From positions 591,658 through 655,657 of the forward strand of contig NZ_CP028897.1 of the NCBI RefSeq assembly GCF_003072645.1: 64,000 bases of DNA, given 5' to 3'. Source of the DNA: Dongshaea marina (lineage in GTDB: Bacteria > Pseudomonadota > Gammaproteobacteria > Enterobacterales > Aeromonadaceae). The translations under genes and the position numbers were made by a program. Shown in pieces: positions 28,182-37,049 of this stretch (within the stretch, counting starts at the first letter, position 1; each line of letters begins with the position of its first letter). The notes beneath the pieces were generated by a model. That model made no database searches. It was given only the letters and a program-made list of their open reading frames with translations, and was not told the DNA's origin.

Positions 28182-29975
28182 ATGAAGCATATTCGTAATT
28201 TTTCAATCATTGCCCATATCGACCACGGTAAATCAACCCTGTCGGATCGACTGATCCAGCACTGTGGAGGCCTCTCCGATCGTGAGATGCAGCAGCAGGT
28301 TCTCGACTCCATGGATCTGGAGCGTGAGCGCGGTATTACCATCAAGGCCCAGAGCGTAACCCTTAACTATAAGGCAAAAGATGGCAATGATTACCAGTTG
28401 AACTTTATCGATACCCCGGGACATGTGGATTTCTCCTATGAGGTTTCCCGCTCGCTGGCGGCCTGTGAAGGGGCCCTGCTGGTGGTCGATGCAGGACAAG
28501 GGGTCGAGGCGCAGACACTGGCGAACTGTTATACGGCGATCGACATGGATCTGGAAGTGGTTCCGGTTCTTAATAAGATCGATCTGCCGCAGGCCGACCC
28601 GGACAAGGTTGCCCAGGAGATCGAAGATATCGTTGGTCTGGATGCTATGGATGCGGTGCGCTGTAGTGCCAAGACCGGGATCGGGATCGAAGATGTGCTG
28701 GAGACCATTGTTCAGGATATCCCGGCTCCGGTTGGTGAGCCTGAGGAGCCGTTGCAGGCACTGATCATCGACTCCTGGTTTGACAGCTACCTGGGTGTCG
28801 TCTCCCTGGTGCGGATCAAAAATGGATCTCTGAAGAAAAACGACAAGATCAAGGTGATGAGCACGGGTCAGGTCTGGGGTGTGGATCGCCTGGGGATCTT
28901 CTCACCGAAGCAGACCGATACCACAGAGCTCAATTGCGGTGAAGTGGGCTGGGTCGTGTGTGGAATGAAGGATATCCATGGTGCACCGGTCGGGGATACC
29001 CTGACGATGGCCAAGCATGGCGCCGAGACTGCTCTGCCCGGCTTTAAGAAGGTGAAGCCTCAGGTTTATGCGGGCCTGTTCCCGATCTCCTCTGAAGATT
29101 ATGAGGCGTTCCGCGATGCGCTGGATAAACTCAGCCTCAACGATGCATCTCTGTTCTATGAGCCGGAAAATTCGGCGGCTCTCGGTTTTGGTTTCCGCTG
29201 TGGTTTCCTGGGGATGCTGCACATGGAGATCATTCAGGAGCGTTTGGAGCGTGAGTATGATATCGAGCTCATCACCACTGCGCCGACCGTGGTCTATGAG
29301 ATCGAGATGACGGATGGCAAGACCATCTATATCGATAGCCCAGCGGCCCTGCCTCCGGTGACCAGTATTCAGGAGGTCCGTGAGCCGATCGCTGAGTGCC
29401 ATATTCTGTTGCCACAGGAATATATGGGCAATGTGATCACCCTGTGTATTGAGAAGCGTGGTGTGCAGACCAATATGGTGTATCACGGCAATCAGGTGGC
29501 GCTGACCTATGAGATCCCGATGGCCGAGGTGGTATTGGATTTCTTTGACCGCCTCAAGTCAACCAGCCGTGGCTATGCCTCTTTGGATTATGGTTTTAAG
29601 CATTTCCAGGCATCTGATATGGTCAGACTGGATGTGATGATCAATGGCGACCGGGTTGATGCCCTGGCGATGATCACTCATAAAGATAATGCACAGTTTC
29701 GTGGCCGTCAGCTGGTGGATAAGATGCGCGAGCTGATCCCGCGCCAGATGTTTGATATTGCGATTCAGGCTGCAATTGGTAACCAGATCGTGGCTCGTAG
29801 TACAGTAAAAGCCCTGCGTAAGGATGTAACAGCTAAGTGTTACGGTGGTGATGTGAGCCGTAAGAAGAAGCTGTTGCAAAAGCAGAAAGATGGTAAGAAA
29901 CGTATGAAGCAGGTAGGGCGTGTGGAAGTCCCTCAGGAAGCGTTTCTTGCAGTTCTCCATATTGGAAAGGACTAA
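28182..29975 (+). CDS. lepA: Elongation factor 4 (back-translocating GTPase)
   Basis: 597-residue translational GTPase. The G domain has [36 protein letters not shown] and the NKID motif in [10 protein letters not shown], and the C-terminal LepA-specific domain ends [18 protein letters not shown]. Same length as E. coli LepA (599). It begins the lepA-lepB-rnc-era-recO-pdxJ run. The 111-base gap before it carries a direct repeat of GGTTATTAA and a TAGAAT at 28132-28137, a possible -10. Confidence 0.96.
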   Translation: MKHIRNFSIIAHIDHGKSTLSDRLIQHCGGLSDREMQQQVLDSMDLERERGITIKAQSVTLNYKAKDGNDYQLNFIDTPGHVDFSYEVSRSLAACEGALLVVDAGQGVEAQTLANCYTAIDMDLEVVPVLNKIDLPQADPDKVAQEIEDIVGLDAMDAVRCSAKTGIGIEDVLETIVQDIPAPVGEPEEPLQALIIDSWFDSYLGVVSLVRIKNGSLKKNDKIKVMSTGQVWGVDRLGIFSPKQTDTTELNCGEVGWVVCGMKDIHGAPVGDTLTMAKHGAETALPGFKKVKPQVYAGLFPISSEDYEAFRDALDKLSLNDASLFYEPENSAALGFGFRCGFLGMLHMEIIQERLEREYDIELITTAPTVVYEIEMTDGKTIYIDSPAALPPVTSIQEVREPIAECHILLPQEYMGNVITLCIEKRGVQTNMVYHGNQVALTYEIPMAEVVLDFFDRLKSTSRGYASLDYGFKHFQASDMVRLDVMINGDRVDALAMITHKDNAQFRGRQLVDKMRELIPRQMFDIAIQAAIGNQIVARSTVKALRKDVTAKCYGGDVSRKKKLLQKQKDGKKRMKQVGRVEVPQEAFLAVLHIGKD

Positions 29976-29981
29976 TTGATT

Positions 29982-30899
29982 ATGGCTAACCTGTTTTCCC
30001 TGATATTGACGCTGGTCACTGTGCTGACCGGTATTATCTGGATAGTCGATAAGCTGGTGTTTAAGCGTCGTCGTCAGGTGCTGATCGATGAGGCGCAGCA
30101 GCAGAGTGAAGAGCCACTGAGCAAGGAGCAGCTGGCCCAGGTGGCACCGGTTCCGGGCTGGCTGGAGAACGGGCGTTCCATCTTTCCGGTGATCCTGGTG
30201 GTTCTGATCCTGCGCTCCTTTATCTTTGAACCCTTCCAGATCCCAAGTGGTTCCATGATGCCAACTCTGCTGCCGGGTGATTTTATCCTGGTTCAGAAGT
30301 TTGCCTATGGGCTGCGCGATCCTGTGTTCCATCACAAGTTCCTGGAAACCGGTGAGCCCAAGCGCGGTGATGTGGCTGTGTTCCGTTACCCGCCCAATCC
30401 GAAAATTGATTACATCAAGCGGATTGTCGGTCTGCCGGGCGATACCATCATCTATCAGAACAAGACTCTGTATGTGAAGCCGGCCTGCCATGGAGCTAAG
30501 ACCTGCCCCGGCCTGCAGCAGGTGACCAAGAACTATATCGGACCCAGCCAGTTCTCCCAGATGGGAATGCCACTTGAGCGTTACCAGGAGCAGCTTGGCA
30601 AGGTGACTCACGATATCTTGCGTAACCCTATGCTGCCCGAGCAGTATCCGAGTTATTACCGCCAGCCTGGCCAGGAAGTCGGGGAGTGGGTGGTACCACC
30701 GGGGCACTACTTCGCGATGGGTGACAATCGGGATAACAGTGCCGATAGCCGCTATTGGGGCTTTGTGGCCGAGAAGAACCTGGTGGGTAAGGCGGTTGCG
30801 ATCTGGATCAGCTTTACCTTTGATCATTCGGCCGATTCCTGGCTGCCAAGCTGGGTACCAACCGGCGTCCGCTTTAGCCGGATCGGAGGTATCACATGA
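29982..30899 (+). CDS. lepB: Signal peptidase I
   Basis: Removes signal peptides from exported proteins at the periplasmic face of the inner membrane. There are two N-terminal membrane helices (about residues 4-22 and 64-82). The catalytic Ser is in [15 protein letters not shown] near residue 90, the catalytic Lys in [11 protein letters not shown] near 144, and box E is [14 protein letters not shown]. 305 residues. ATG at 29982 has AAAGGA upstream; the TTG at 29976 abuts the lepA stop. Overlaps rnc by four bases. Confidence 0.96.
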   Translation: MANLFSLILTLVTVLTGIIWIVDKLVFKRRRQVLIDEAQQQSEEPLSKEQLAQVAPVPGWLENGRSIFPVILVVLILRSFIFEPFQIPSGSMMPTLLPGDFILVQKFAYGLRDPVFHHKFLETGEPKRGDVAVFRYPPNPKIDYIKRIVGLPGDTIIYQNKTLYVKPACHGAKTCPGLQQVTKNYIGPSQFSQMGMPLERYQEQLGKVTHDILRNPMLPEQYPSYYRQPGQEVGEWVVPPGHYFAMGDNRDNSADSRYWGFVAEKNLVGKAVAIWISFTFDHSADSWLPSWVPTGVRFSRIGGIT

Positions 30900-31573
30900 C
30901 CCTGAATATTGAACGGGTCCAGCGTAAGATTGGCTACCAGTTTAAAGATGTCAGCCTGCTCAAGCAGGCCCTGACTCACCGTAGCGCCAGTGGCCAGCAC
31001 AACGAGCGCCTGGAGTTCCTGGGAGACTCGGTGTTGAGCCTGGTCATCGCCAATGCTCTTTACCTGCAGTTTCCCAAGGTGGATGAGGGCGACATGAGCC
31101 GGATGCGTGCCACCCTGGTACGGGGCAAGACCCTGGCCGAGTTTGGCCGTGAGTTTCAGCTCAGTGATGACCTGATCCTGGGGCCGGGTGAGCTCAAGAG
31201 CGGTGGATTTCGCCGCGAGTCGATTCTGGCCGATGCCATCGAGGCGATCATCGGGGCCATCTACCTGGATGCGGGGATCGAGCAGGCACACCAGACGATC
31301 CTCGACTGGTATCAGGAGCGTTTGAAATCGATTCGCCCGGGGATTGAGCAAAAAGATCCCAAAACAAGATTGCAGGAGTTGCTTCAGGGACAGCGCCAGC
31401 CACTGCCGGAATATCACGTGGTGCAGATCCGTGGAGAAGCTCATAACCAGGAGTTCACCGTTGAATGCCTGGTCAAGACGCTCGATGGTGCTGCGACCGG
31501 AGTGGGAACCAGCCGCCGCAAGGCGGAGCAGGACGCCGCTCTAAAAGCACTGGAGCAGTTACAAAATGACTGA
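30896..31573 (+). CDS. rnc: Ribonuclease III
   Basis: 225 residues. The endonuclease domain has the signature [17 protein letters not shown] near residue 36 and [15 protein letters not shown] near 115, with the metal-binding Glu and Asp in place. The C-terminal double-stranded RNA-binding domain spans about 155-223 ([13 protein letters not shown] to [16 protein letters not shown]). It cleaves double-stranded RNA in rRNA precursors and its own operon. Overlaps lepB by 4 and era by 8 bases, so it is translationally coupled. Confidence 0.97.
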   Translation: MTLNIERVQRKIGYQFKDVSLLKQALTHRSASGQHNERLEFLGDSVLSLVIANALYLQFPKVDEGDMSRMRATLVRGKTLAEFGREFQLSDDLILGPGELKSGGFRRESILADAIEAIIGAIYLDAGIEQAHQTILDWYQERLKSIRPGIEQKDPKTRLQELLQGQRQPLPEYHVVQIRGEAHNQEFTVECLVKTLDGAATGVGTSRRKAEQDAALKALEQLQND

Positions 31574-32468
31574 TGAAACAACTTATTGCGGCTTTGTGGC
31601 GATCGTCGGTCGCCCCAATGTCGGTAAATCGACCCTGCTGAACCAACTGCTGGGGCAGAAGGTTTCGATCACTTCCAAGAAGGCTCAGACCACCCGTCAC
31701 CGGATCCTGGGCATCGACACCGATGGTGCCTATCAGACCATCTATGTGGATACTCCCGGACTGCATAAAGAGGAGAAGCGGGCGATCAACCGGTTGATGA
31801 ACCGGGCGGCGACCAGCTCCCTGGGTGATGTGGATATGGTGATCTTTATCGTCGAGGGGACCAAATGGACCAGCGATGATGAGATGGTGCTCAATAAGCT
31901 GCGTCACAGCCGTTGCCCTGTGGTGTTGGCGATCAATAAGATCGATAACGTCCAGGAGAAGGAGGAGCTGCTGCCGCACATCGAGTGGCTCTCTAAGCAG
32001 ATGGACTTTGCCCACATCCTGCCGATCTCGGCAACCCGGGGTGACAATGTGCCGCAACTGCGTGACTGGGCCCGTGAACTGCTGGTCGAGGGGGAGCACT
32101 ACTTCCCTGAGGACTACATCACGGATCGCTCTTCGCGCTTCATGGCCTCTGAGATCATCCGTGAGAAGCTGATGCGTTTCATGGGAGATGAGCTTCCCTA
32201 TTCGGTGACCGTTGAGATTGAGCGCTTTCAGGCCCAGGAGAATGGGGTGTTTCATATCAACGCCCTGATCCTGGTGGAACGTGCGGGTCAGAAACGGATG
32301 GTGATCGGTAATAAGGGCAGCAAGCTCAAGCAGATCGGTGAAGAGGCCCGGGCGGACATGGAGCGGTTGTTTGATAACAAGGTGTTCCTGGAGCTGTGGG
32401 TCAAGGTGAAGTCTGGCTGGGCCGACGATGAACGCGCCCTTCGTAGCCTGGGGTATGGCGACGAGTAA
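31566..32468 (+). CDS. era: Ribosome-assembly GTPase Era
   Basis: 300 residues. G1 is [15 protein letters not shown] (residues 14-28), G3 is [15 protein letters not shown] and G4 is NKIDN. The C-terminal KH domain includes [24 protein letters not shown], which binds the 3' end of 16S rRNA. Same length as E. coli Era. It is followed by a 169-base gap holding a long structured element before recO. Confidence 0.97.
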   Translation: MTDETTYCGFVAIVGRPNVGKSTLLNQLLGQKVSITSKKAQTTRHRILGIDTDGAYQTIYVDTPGLHKEEKRAINRLMNRAATSSLGDVDMVIFIVEGTKWTSDDEMVLNKLRHSRCPVVLAINKIDNVQEKEELLPHIEWLSKQMDFAHILPISATRGDNVPQLRDWARELLVEGEHYFPEDYITDRSSRFMASEIIREKLMRFMGDELPYSVTVEIERFQAQENGVFHINALILVERAGQKRMVIGNKGSKLKQIGEEARADMERLFDNKVFLELWVKVKSGWADDERALRSLGYGDE

Positions 32469-32490
32469 GTCGCCTCAGTTGTTCTTATCC

Positions 32491-32582
32491 TACTGGCGGC
32501 AACCAGCCAACACGCGAGCTTCATCCCTGAGGCTTTGCTGTGACTTCCCTGTCACAGAAAGTTGGCTTCATTGCCGCCAGTA
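32491..32582. repeat. Cloverleaf-like structured element between era and recO
   Basis: A perfect 12-bp outer stem TACTGGCGGCAA/TTGCCGCCAGTA (32491-32502 with 32571-32582), a 2x3 internal loop, and a perfect 7-bp stem AGCCAAC/GTTGGCT (32505-32511 with 32561-32567). These enclose two hairpins: AGCTTC/GAGGCT around ATCCCT (32517-32534) and CTGTGAC/GTCACAG around TTCCCT (32538-32557). The loops match those of the dispersed GGA-hairpin repeats. It is transcribed in the operon mRNA, so RNase III cleavage is plausible. Confidence 0.8.
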
Positions 32583-32637
32583 TGCTCTACCCCACACCTG
32601 GTTACTTTCGGCGACTAAATTGAGAGAGGAGTGATCT

Positions 32638-33356
32638 GTGATTGAGAGCTCATTAGGCTTTGTGATCCACTCCCGTCCCTACCGTGAAACCAGCCTGATC
32701 GTCTATCTGTTTTGCGAGCATGAGGGACGGGTCAGTGTGGTGGCCCGGGGCGCCCGCTCTCCCAAGAGTCCCCTCAAAAGCATCCTGCAGCCGTTTCGCC
32801 TGCTGGAGCTGGGTTACCGGGGGCGGGGGGCTCTCAAGACCCTTACCCATGCCGAACCCTGCGGGATGCCGCTCAAGCTTGCCGGGACTCGCCTCTACAG
32901 TGGCTTTTATCTCAACGAGCTTTTGTACCTGCTGTTGCGTGATGGCTCGCCGTTTCCTCAGCTTTTTGCCACCTATCGGCAGCTTTTGAGTACCCTGGTG
33001 GACATTCCCCGGGTAGAAGTAGCACTGCGCCACTTTGAGCTCTCTTTGCTGGAGAGCCTAGGCTCGGCGATCAGTTTCGTGCGTACCGCAGACAGCGAGC
33101 AGCCGATTGTCCCCAGGGTTGTTACCGATATCACAATGAGCTGGGTTTTATCGCTTGTGATTCATATGAGAGATCTCATACCATATTTTCCGGAGAGCAG
33201 TTGTTAGCAATCGCGTCCTACCAGCTGGATAACGAACAGAGTTTACAGGCGGCCAAACGTTTTACCCGATTGGCACTTCATCCCTATCTTGGCCACCGTA
33301 AACTGAGGAGCAGGGAGCTGTTCCTGAAAATGACAAATAAGAGGAAAACCAAGTGA
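32638..33356 (+). pseudogene. recO: DNA repair protein RecO, apparent frameshift
   Basis: RecO loads RecA onto SSB-coated DNA with RecR. The N-terminal OB fold is clear (GFVIHSRPYRETSLIVYLFCEHEGRVSVVARGARSPKS). The frame breaks at the C run 33111-33114. With one more C the protein continues QGCYRYHNELGFIACDSYE and ends AAKRFTRLALHPYLGHRKLRSRELF, matching the RecO C-terminus, for 239 residues (242 in E. coli). Starts at GTG with AGGAG at 32627-32631. The restored stop overlaps pdxJ by four bases. Confidence 0.9.
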
Positions 33357-34093
33357 AAGAGATTTTGTTGGGTGTGAATATCGATCATATCGCCACTTTG
33401 CGTAATGCCCGTGGGACCAGCTATCCGGATCCGGTGCATGCGGCGGCCATCGCGGAGCAGGCGGGCGCAGACGGGATCACGATTCACTTGCGTGAAGACA
33501 GACGTCACATCCTGGATCGGGATGTGCGGGTACTGCGTGAGACGCTGCAGACCCGGATGAACCTTGAAATGGCGGTGACCGATGAGATGATCAAGATCGC
33601 CTGTGAGACCCGCCCTGAGTTTGTGTGCCTGGTCCCGGAAAATCGCCAGGAGGTGACGACCGAAGGTGGGTTGGATGTGGCTGGCCAGCTCTCAAGGATC
33701 AAGGATGCGGTCAAGCAGCTGGCGAGTGCCGGGACCAAGGTTTCCCTGTTTATCGATGCAGATCGTGAGCAGATCGATGCCGCTGTTGCCAGTGGCGCGC
33801 CTTTCATCGAGATCCACACCGGCTGTTACGCCGATGCCACCGATGAGAATATCCAGCAGGAGGAGCTGCACCGGATCGCCGATGCGGCGCGCTACGCTCA
33901 CTCCAAGGGGCTGAAGGTCAATGGCGGTCATGGCCTGCATTACCATAATGTTCAGCCGATTGCGGCGATTCCTGAGATGCTGGAGCTGAATATCGGTCAT
34001 GCGATTATCGCTCGTGCGGCCTTCGAAGGGCTGGATAGTGCGGTACGCGAGATGAAGCGACTGATCCGCGAGGCGCGTCACGCCCATTGCTAA
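33353..34093 (+). CDS. pdxJ: Pyridoxine 5'-phosphate synthase
   Basis: Last step of DXP-dependent vitamin B6 synthesis: condenses 3-amino-1-hydroxyacetone phosphate with deoxyxylulose phosphate. 246-residue TIM barrel. Hallmarks are [21 protein letters not shown] at the start, [14 protein letters not shown] near residue 42, EIHTGCYA and [22 protein letters not shown] start overlaps the restored recO stop. The acpS gene that often follows is absent. Confidence 0.96.
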   Translation: MKEILLGVNIDHIATLRNARGTSYPDPVHAAAIAEQAGADGITIHLREDRRHILDRDVRVLRETLQTRMNLEMAVTDEMIKIACETRPEFVCLVPENRQEVTTEGGLDVAGQLSRIKDAVKQLASAGTKVSLFIDADREQIDAAVASGAPFIEIHTGCYADATDENIQQEELHRIADAARYAHSKGLKVNGGHGLHYHNVQPIAAIPEMLELNIGHAIIARAAFEGLDSAVREMKRLIREARHAHC

Positions 34094-34099
34094 GCCTTA

Positions 34100-34142
34100 C
34101 CCTGCGGGCGGTTTAATGCTGCTCGCAGGGGCTGTATTTTTT
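34100..34142 (+). terminator. Probable terminator after pdxJ
   Basis: CCCTGCG and CGCAGGG form a 7-bp stem with a 17-base loop, followed after five bases by a T run (from 34137). It lies seven bases after the pdxJ stop and ends the lepA-pdxJ run. Confidence 0.55.
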
Positions 34143-34204
34143 ATTCCCTTCAGCCGCGGAGCCTTATTGCTGGCTTACTTTATAAGAAAGAGTGACCACT
34201 AAAC

Positions 34205-34397
34205 CTAGAGCATTTTCCGGATAAATGGGTTCACTCTCCATAAGAGCTGCTTCGATTTTGAATGCTGACACGCAAGTCACATCCATGTTGCTCTACTGCA
34301 GCATCCTTGCTGCAGAAGGTCAGCTTAACAAAGCTCAAAGCTGCGCTTGAATCTGATGGGACGAATAGCGACCCTGATTAAGTCAAAAATGCTCTAG
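34205..34397. repeat. MITE-like element, copy 2 (intact)
   Basis: 193 bp bounded by a perfect 12-bp terminal inverted repeat, CTAGAGCATTTT at 34205-34216 and AAAATGCTCTAG at 34386-34397. It contains an ACATCCATGT motif and a CTGCAGCA-type hairpin (GCAGCA/TGCTGC around TCCT). It has no coding capacity. Copy 1 is at 18430-19672. The rest of the 550-base gap (34143-34204 and 34398-34643) shows nothing I can name. Confidence 0.78.
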
Positions 34398-34643
34398 TGG
34401 CTCTGGTGATATTTCTGATCAAGGGCGATGTGAATTATCATCTTGGGATCATACTGGCAATCTCTGACTCTATTGGCGCTTATATCGGCGCCCGGGTCTG
34501 TTCAAATTACTTCCAAGGCTCATCCAGTAAGCCATTGTGGAGATAACCCTGAGTATGTCAGCTTGGTTATCGAAGTTTGTTGCGATTTAAGAGCCTTGGT
34601 TAGAAGAGAGCGGCCAGCAAACGGGCTGTGCTGGCCGATATTA

Positions 34644-35075
34644 TTATGCGGGCTGTGGGTAGTAGTTGCGCTCTGTGGGGTTATCACTGAAGTACTGCAC
34701 AAACTCGACCTCATTGCCATCGGGGTCCATGAAGTAATAGCTCTTACGAAACGGCTCATCGCCACTTTGGCTGTGATAGTCAAATCCTGCCTGTTGCAAG
34801 CGGGTAACCATGGCATCGAGATCCTGGGTAATGATCCCAAAATGGGCCAGGCCAACCTGGTGACCACTCAGGTCGCGATTTTGTCCCTCGCCGTTGTCAT
34901 TGAGAGTCAGGTATTGGTAATCATCCCCGAAGTGCAGCCAGGTTCTTGGTTTTCCATACCACTCTCCGGTGCCTTGTCCGCGGATTGTCCAGTGAGGGAA
35001 AGCAACCTGGTAGAAGTTCAGGGCACGTTGGATATCTTTTACAACCAGGTTCAGGTGCTCGAGTTGGATCATCAT
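34644..35075 (-). CDS. VOC-family (glyoxalase/dioxygenase fold) protein
   Basis: 143 residues of paired beta-alpha-beta-beta-beta modules: IQLEHLNLVVKDIQRALNFYQ opens the first, and VGLAHFGIITQDLDAMVTRLQQAGF and YYFMDPDGNEVEFVQY form the second. The metal ligands expected of the fold are candidate His6, His77-like and Glu near 125. The family spans glyoxalases, ring-cleaving dioxygenases and resistance proteins, so the reaction cannot be assigned. AAGGAG precedes the ATG. It may be co-transcribed with the upstream FMN reductase. Confidence 0.75.
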   Translation of the reverse strand: MMIQLEHLNLVVKDIQRALNFYQVAFPHWTIRGQGTGEWYGKPRTWLHFGDDYQYLTLNDNGEGQNRDLSGHQVGLAHFGIITQDLDAMVTRLQQAGFDYHSQSGDEPFRKSYYFMDPDGNEVEFVQYFSDNPTERNYYPQPA

Positions 35076-35210
35076 TTTTCTCCTTGTTAGTGATTTTTAT
35101 GGCTTGTTTTAGCTCAGAATTAGCGGGGCTAACTCCGGGCTTTAGCCAGTCATAATCCCTGATCTGTTTTATCCTTGGGTATCGATCAGTCCTTCGGGTC
35201 TTCTCATGAT

Positions 35211-35813
35211 TTACATGCCAAAGCAGTACTCCTGTTGGTTGGGGTAGCTCGAGTGCTGACGGCGCACCTCGGTGAGGGCCTGTGCATACAGGTAGAGCAT
35301 ATGCAGGCTGTAATCGATTCTTTCGCGTAGTTGCTGCTCCAGAGGGGTTAGTTCTATATCTGGATTGAGGATGTTGGTTGCATCGCGCAAGATCAGGTGA
35401 TCCGGGATGGCGACCAGCTTGATGTTTTTTAGAGCGTTCATCCTGAGTTCCGCAATGGGATAAGCACCGCTGATACCACTGACCACAGAGGCCAGCAACA
35501 CAGGTTTATGAGCCGTATCCTGCAGGTTACACATCAGCAAAAAGTTTTTGAGTAACGGAGTCGCCATCCCATGCCACTCGGGGGTGATTAGGGCAAGAGC
35601 ATCGGCCTGACGGATCTTTAGCTCCAGCTCATGCCAATCAGAATCCTCTGCGTACTTAGAGTCTTGCTCCCCACTCCAGAAAGGAAGACGGTAACGGATG
35701 AGTTCCAGATGTTCGACCTGCTCAAAATCTTGTGATCTGGTCTTGATAAATTCAGCGACCTTGGCGCTCTGGGAGTGGGATCTTTGGCTGCCACTAATGA
35801 TGAGAAGCTTCAT
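35211..35813 (-). CDS. NADPH-dependent FMN reductase-like flavoprotein
   Basis: A 200-residue flavodoxin-fold protein. The phosphate loop for FMN is LIISGSQRSHSQSAKVA at residues 3-19, followed by ADALALITPEWHGMATPLLKNFLL, the second FMN-contact region (ITPEWHG, as in ITPEYN of the family), and an SVVSGISGAYPIAELR segment. Likely reduces FMN or quinones with NAD(P)H. Divergent from a SufR-like regulator across a control region with a 12-bp inverted repeat, so control by that regulator is likely. Confidence 0.8.
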   Translation of the reverse strand: MKLLIISGSQRSHSQSAKVAEFIKTRSQDFEQVEHLELIRYRLPFWSGEQDSKYAEDSDWHELELKIRQADALALITPEWHGMATPLLKNFLLMCNLQDTAHKPVLLASVVSGISGAYPIAELRMNALKNIKLVAIPDHLILRDATNILNPDIELTPLEQQLRERIDYSLHMLYLYAQALTEVRRQHSSYPNQQEYCFGM

Positions 35814-35816
35814 TTA

Positions 35817-35888
35817 GTAAACTTTTTTGTTTATTAATTGTTATGTAAAGTAGAACCTTCACTAAATAAAGTAAAGAAAAAAGTTTAC
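35817..35888. promoter_or_regulatory. Divergent operator region of the FMN reductase and SufR-like genes
   Basis: GTAAACTTTTTT (35817-35828) and AAAAAAGTTTAC (35877-35888) are perfect inverted copies 48 bases apart. Partial copies (TTATGTAAAG, AATAAAGTAAAG) lie between them. The two arms sit next to the two divergent starts, which suits autoregulation plus control of the reductase gene. Confidence 0.6.
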
Positions 35889-35927
35889 AAAATAGCTGTC
35901 TGGGGAATAATGGCTCCAGGAGGTGCT

Positions 35928-36572
35928 ATGAAAACCAGTGATAAAATCATTCAGCTAATCAAGCGAGAGGGGGCTCTGACGGCTAAGACCCTGGCCAGTG
36001 AGCTTGGGATCACCAGCATGGGAGCGCGCCAGCACCTGCAACAGCTGGAAGATGAGGGGATCCTCAGCTTTGAAGATAAAAAGGCTGCGCGTGGGCGACC
36101 GACCCGCTACTGGTCATTAACTGAAAAGAGCCGCTCTTTTTTTCCGGACCGGCACTCGGAGCTGACTCTGCAGATGATAGGCTCGATCAAGGAGATCTTT
36201 GGCCCCGAGGGGCTGGAACAGCTGATTATACACAGAGAGAAAGCCTCTTTTGAAAGCTACCAGCAGGCATTAGCCGGCAAGTTCGGATTGGCCGATAAGC
36301 TCCGGGTGTTGGTTGAGCTCCGCAGCCAGGAGGGTTATATGGCGAGCCTGGAGCAGCGCGATGGAGTGTTCTGGTTGTTAGAGAATCATTGCCCTATCTG
36401 TGCTGCTGCCAGTCAGTGTCTTAGTTTTTGCCGCTCTGAGCTGCAACTCTTTGAGCAACTACTCAGTGAGCAGGCCACAGTTACTCGTGAAGAGCATATT
36501 CTTGAGGGAGCCAGGCGCTGTGCTTACCGAATTACACCTGTCAGGGGTTCAGTGGATGAGGAGCTGCCATGA
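35928..36572 (+). CDS. SufR-like transcriptional regulator with Cys cluster
   Basis: 214 residues. The N-terminal winged helix (GALTAKTLASELGITSMGARQHLQQLEDEGIL) is of the type found in SufR and ArsR/DeoR-like regulators. The C-terminal region has ENHCPICAAASQCLSFCRSELQLFEQLL and later RRCAYRI, the layout of SufR proteins, which bind a Fe-S cluster and regulate suf or redox genes. ATG 35928 with AGGAGGT is the start; the frame is open upstream without a site. Overlaps ybaK by four bases. The ligand (cluster, metal or thiol) is inferred. Confidence 0.8.
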   Translation: MKTSDKIIQLIKREGALTAKTLASELGITSMGARQHLQQLEDEGILSFEDKKAARGRPTRYWSLTEKSRSFFPDRHSELTLQMIGSIKEIFGPEGLEQLIIHREKASFESYQQALAGKFGLADKLRVLVELRSQEGYMASLEQRDGVFWLLENHCPICAAASQCLSFCRSELQLFEQLLSEQATVTREEHILEGARRCAYRITPVRGSVDEELP

Positions 36573-37048
36573 CACCCGCGGTTAAGCTTGCGATAAAGCG
36601 TAAGATCTCCCATCAGCTCCATGAATACAGACACGATCCAGCAAGCGAGTCTTATGGTACAGAGGCGGCGGATAAACTTGGAATCGAGGCGGCTCGGGTA
36701 TTTAAAACCCTGGTTGTCTCCCTTGATAGCAGGGAGCTGGTGGTTGGGATTGTGCCGGTCTGCTCCATGCTGAGCCTCAAGCAGATAGCTAAGGTTGCCG
36801 GGGCCAAGAGGGCGACGATGGCCGATCCTCTAGTGGTGCAGCGGGCGACCGGCTATGTGCTGGGAGGTGTCAGCCCGTTAGGCCAGAAGAAGCGGCTTAA
36901 AACAGTTCTGGATGCCTCTGCACTTGAGTACGACTCTATCTTTGTCAGTGCCGGGCGTCGAGGGCTTGAGATAGAGCTTGCTCCCGGGGCGCTACTGGAG
37001 TTGACCTCAGGGCGAACCGCCAAGATAGCCCAGCCTGAAAAAAGTTAA
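36569..37048 (+). CDS. ybaK: Cys-tRNA(Pro)/Cys-tRNA(Cys) deacylase YbaK
   Basis: 159-residue trans-editing factor of the YbaK/EbsC family that hydrolyses Cys mischarged on tRNA(Pro). Recognisable parts are VFKTLVVSLD, the conserved Lys in MLSLKQIAKVAGAKRATMADP, and GYVLGGVSPLGQKKRL, which contains the GGxSPxG motif. Translationally coupled to the regulator through ATGA. Its stop lies one base from that of the convergent VUT paralogue. Confidence 0.92.
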   Translation: MTPAVKLAIKRKISHQLHEYRHDPASESYGTEAADKLGIEAARVFKTLVVSLDSRELVVGIVPVCSMLSLKQIAKVAGAKRATMADPLVVQRATGYVLGGVSPLGQKKRLKTVLDASALEYDSIFVSAGRRGLEIELAPGALLELTSGRTAKIAQPEKS

Positions 37049-37049
37049 A

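Noticed and set aside
29559..30827. 422-codon open frame antisense to lepA and lepB
   Set aside because: It covers the ends of two essential genes on the other strand and has a His/Gln/Leu-rich shadow composition.
34443..35090. 215-codon open frame overlapping the VOC gene on the plus strand
   Set aside because: Most of it is antisense to a recognisable VOC protein with AAGGAG before its ATG; the non-overlapping head has no ribosome binding site.
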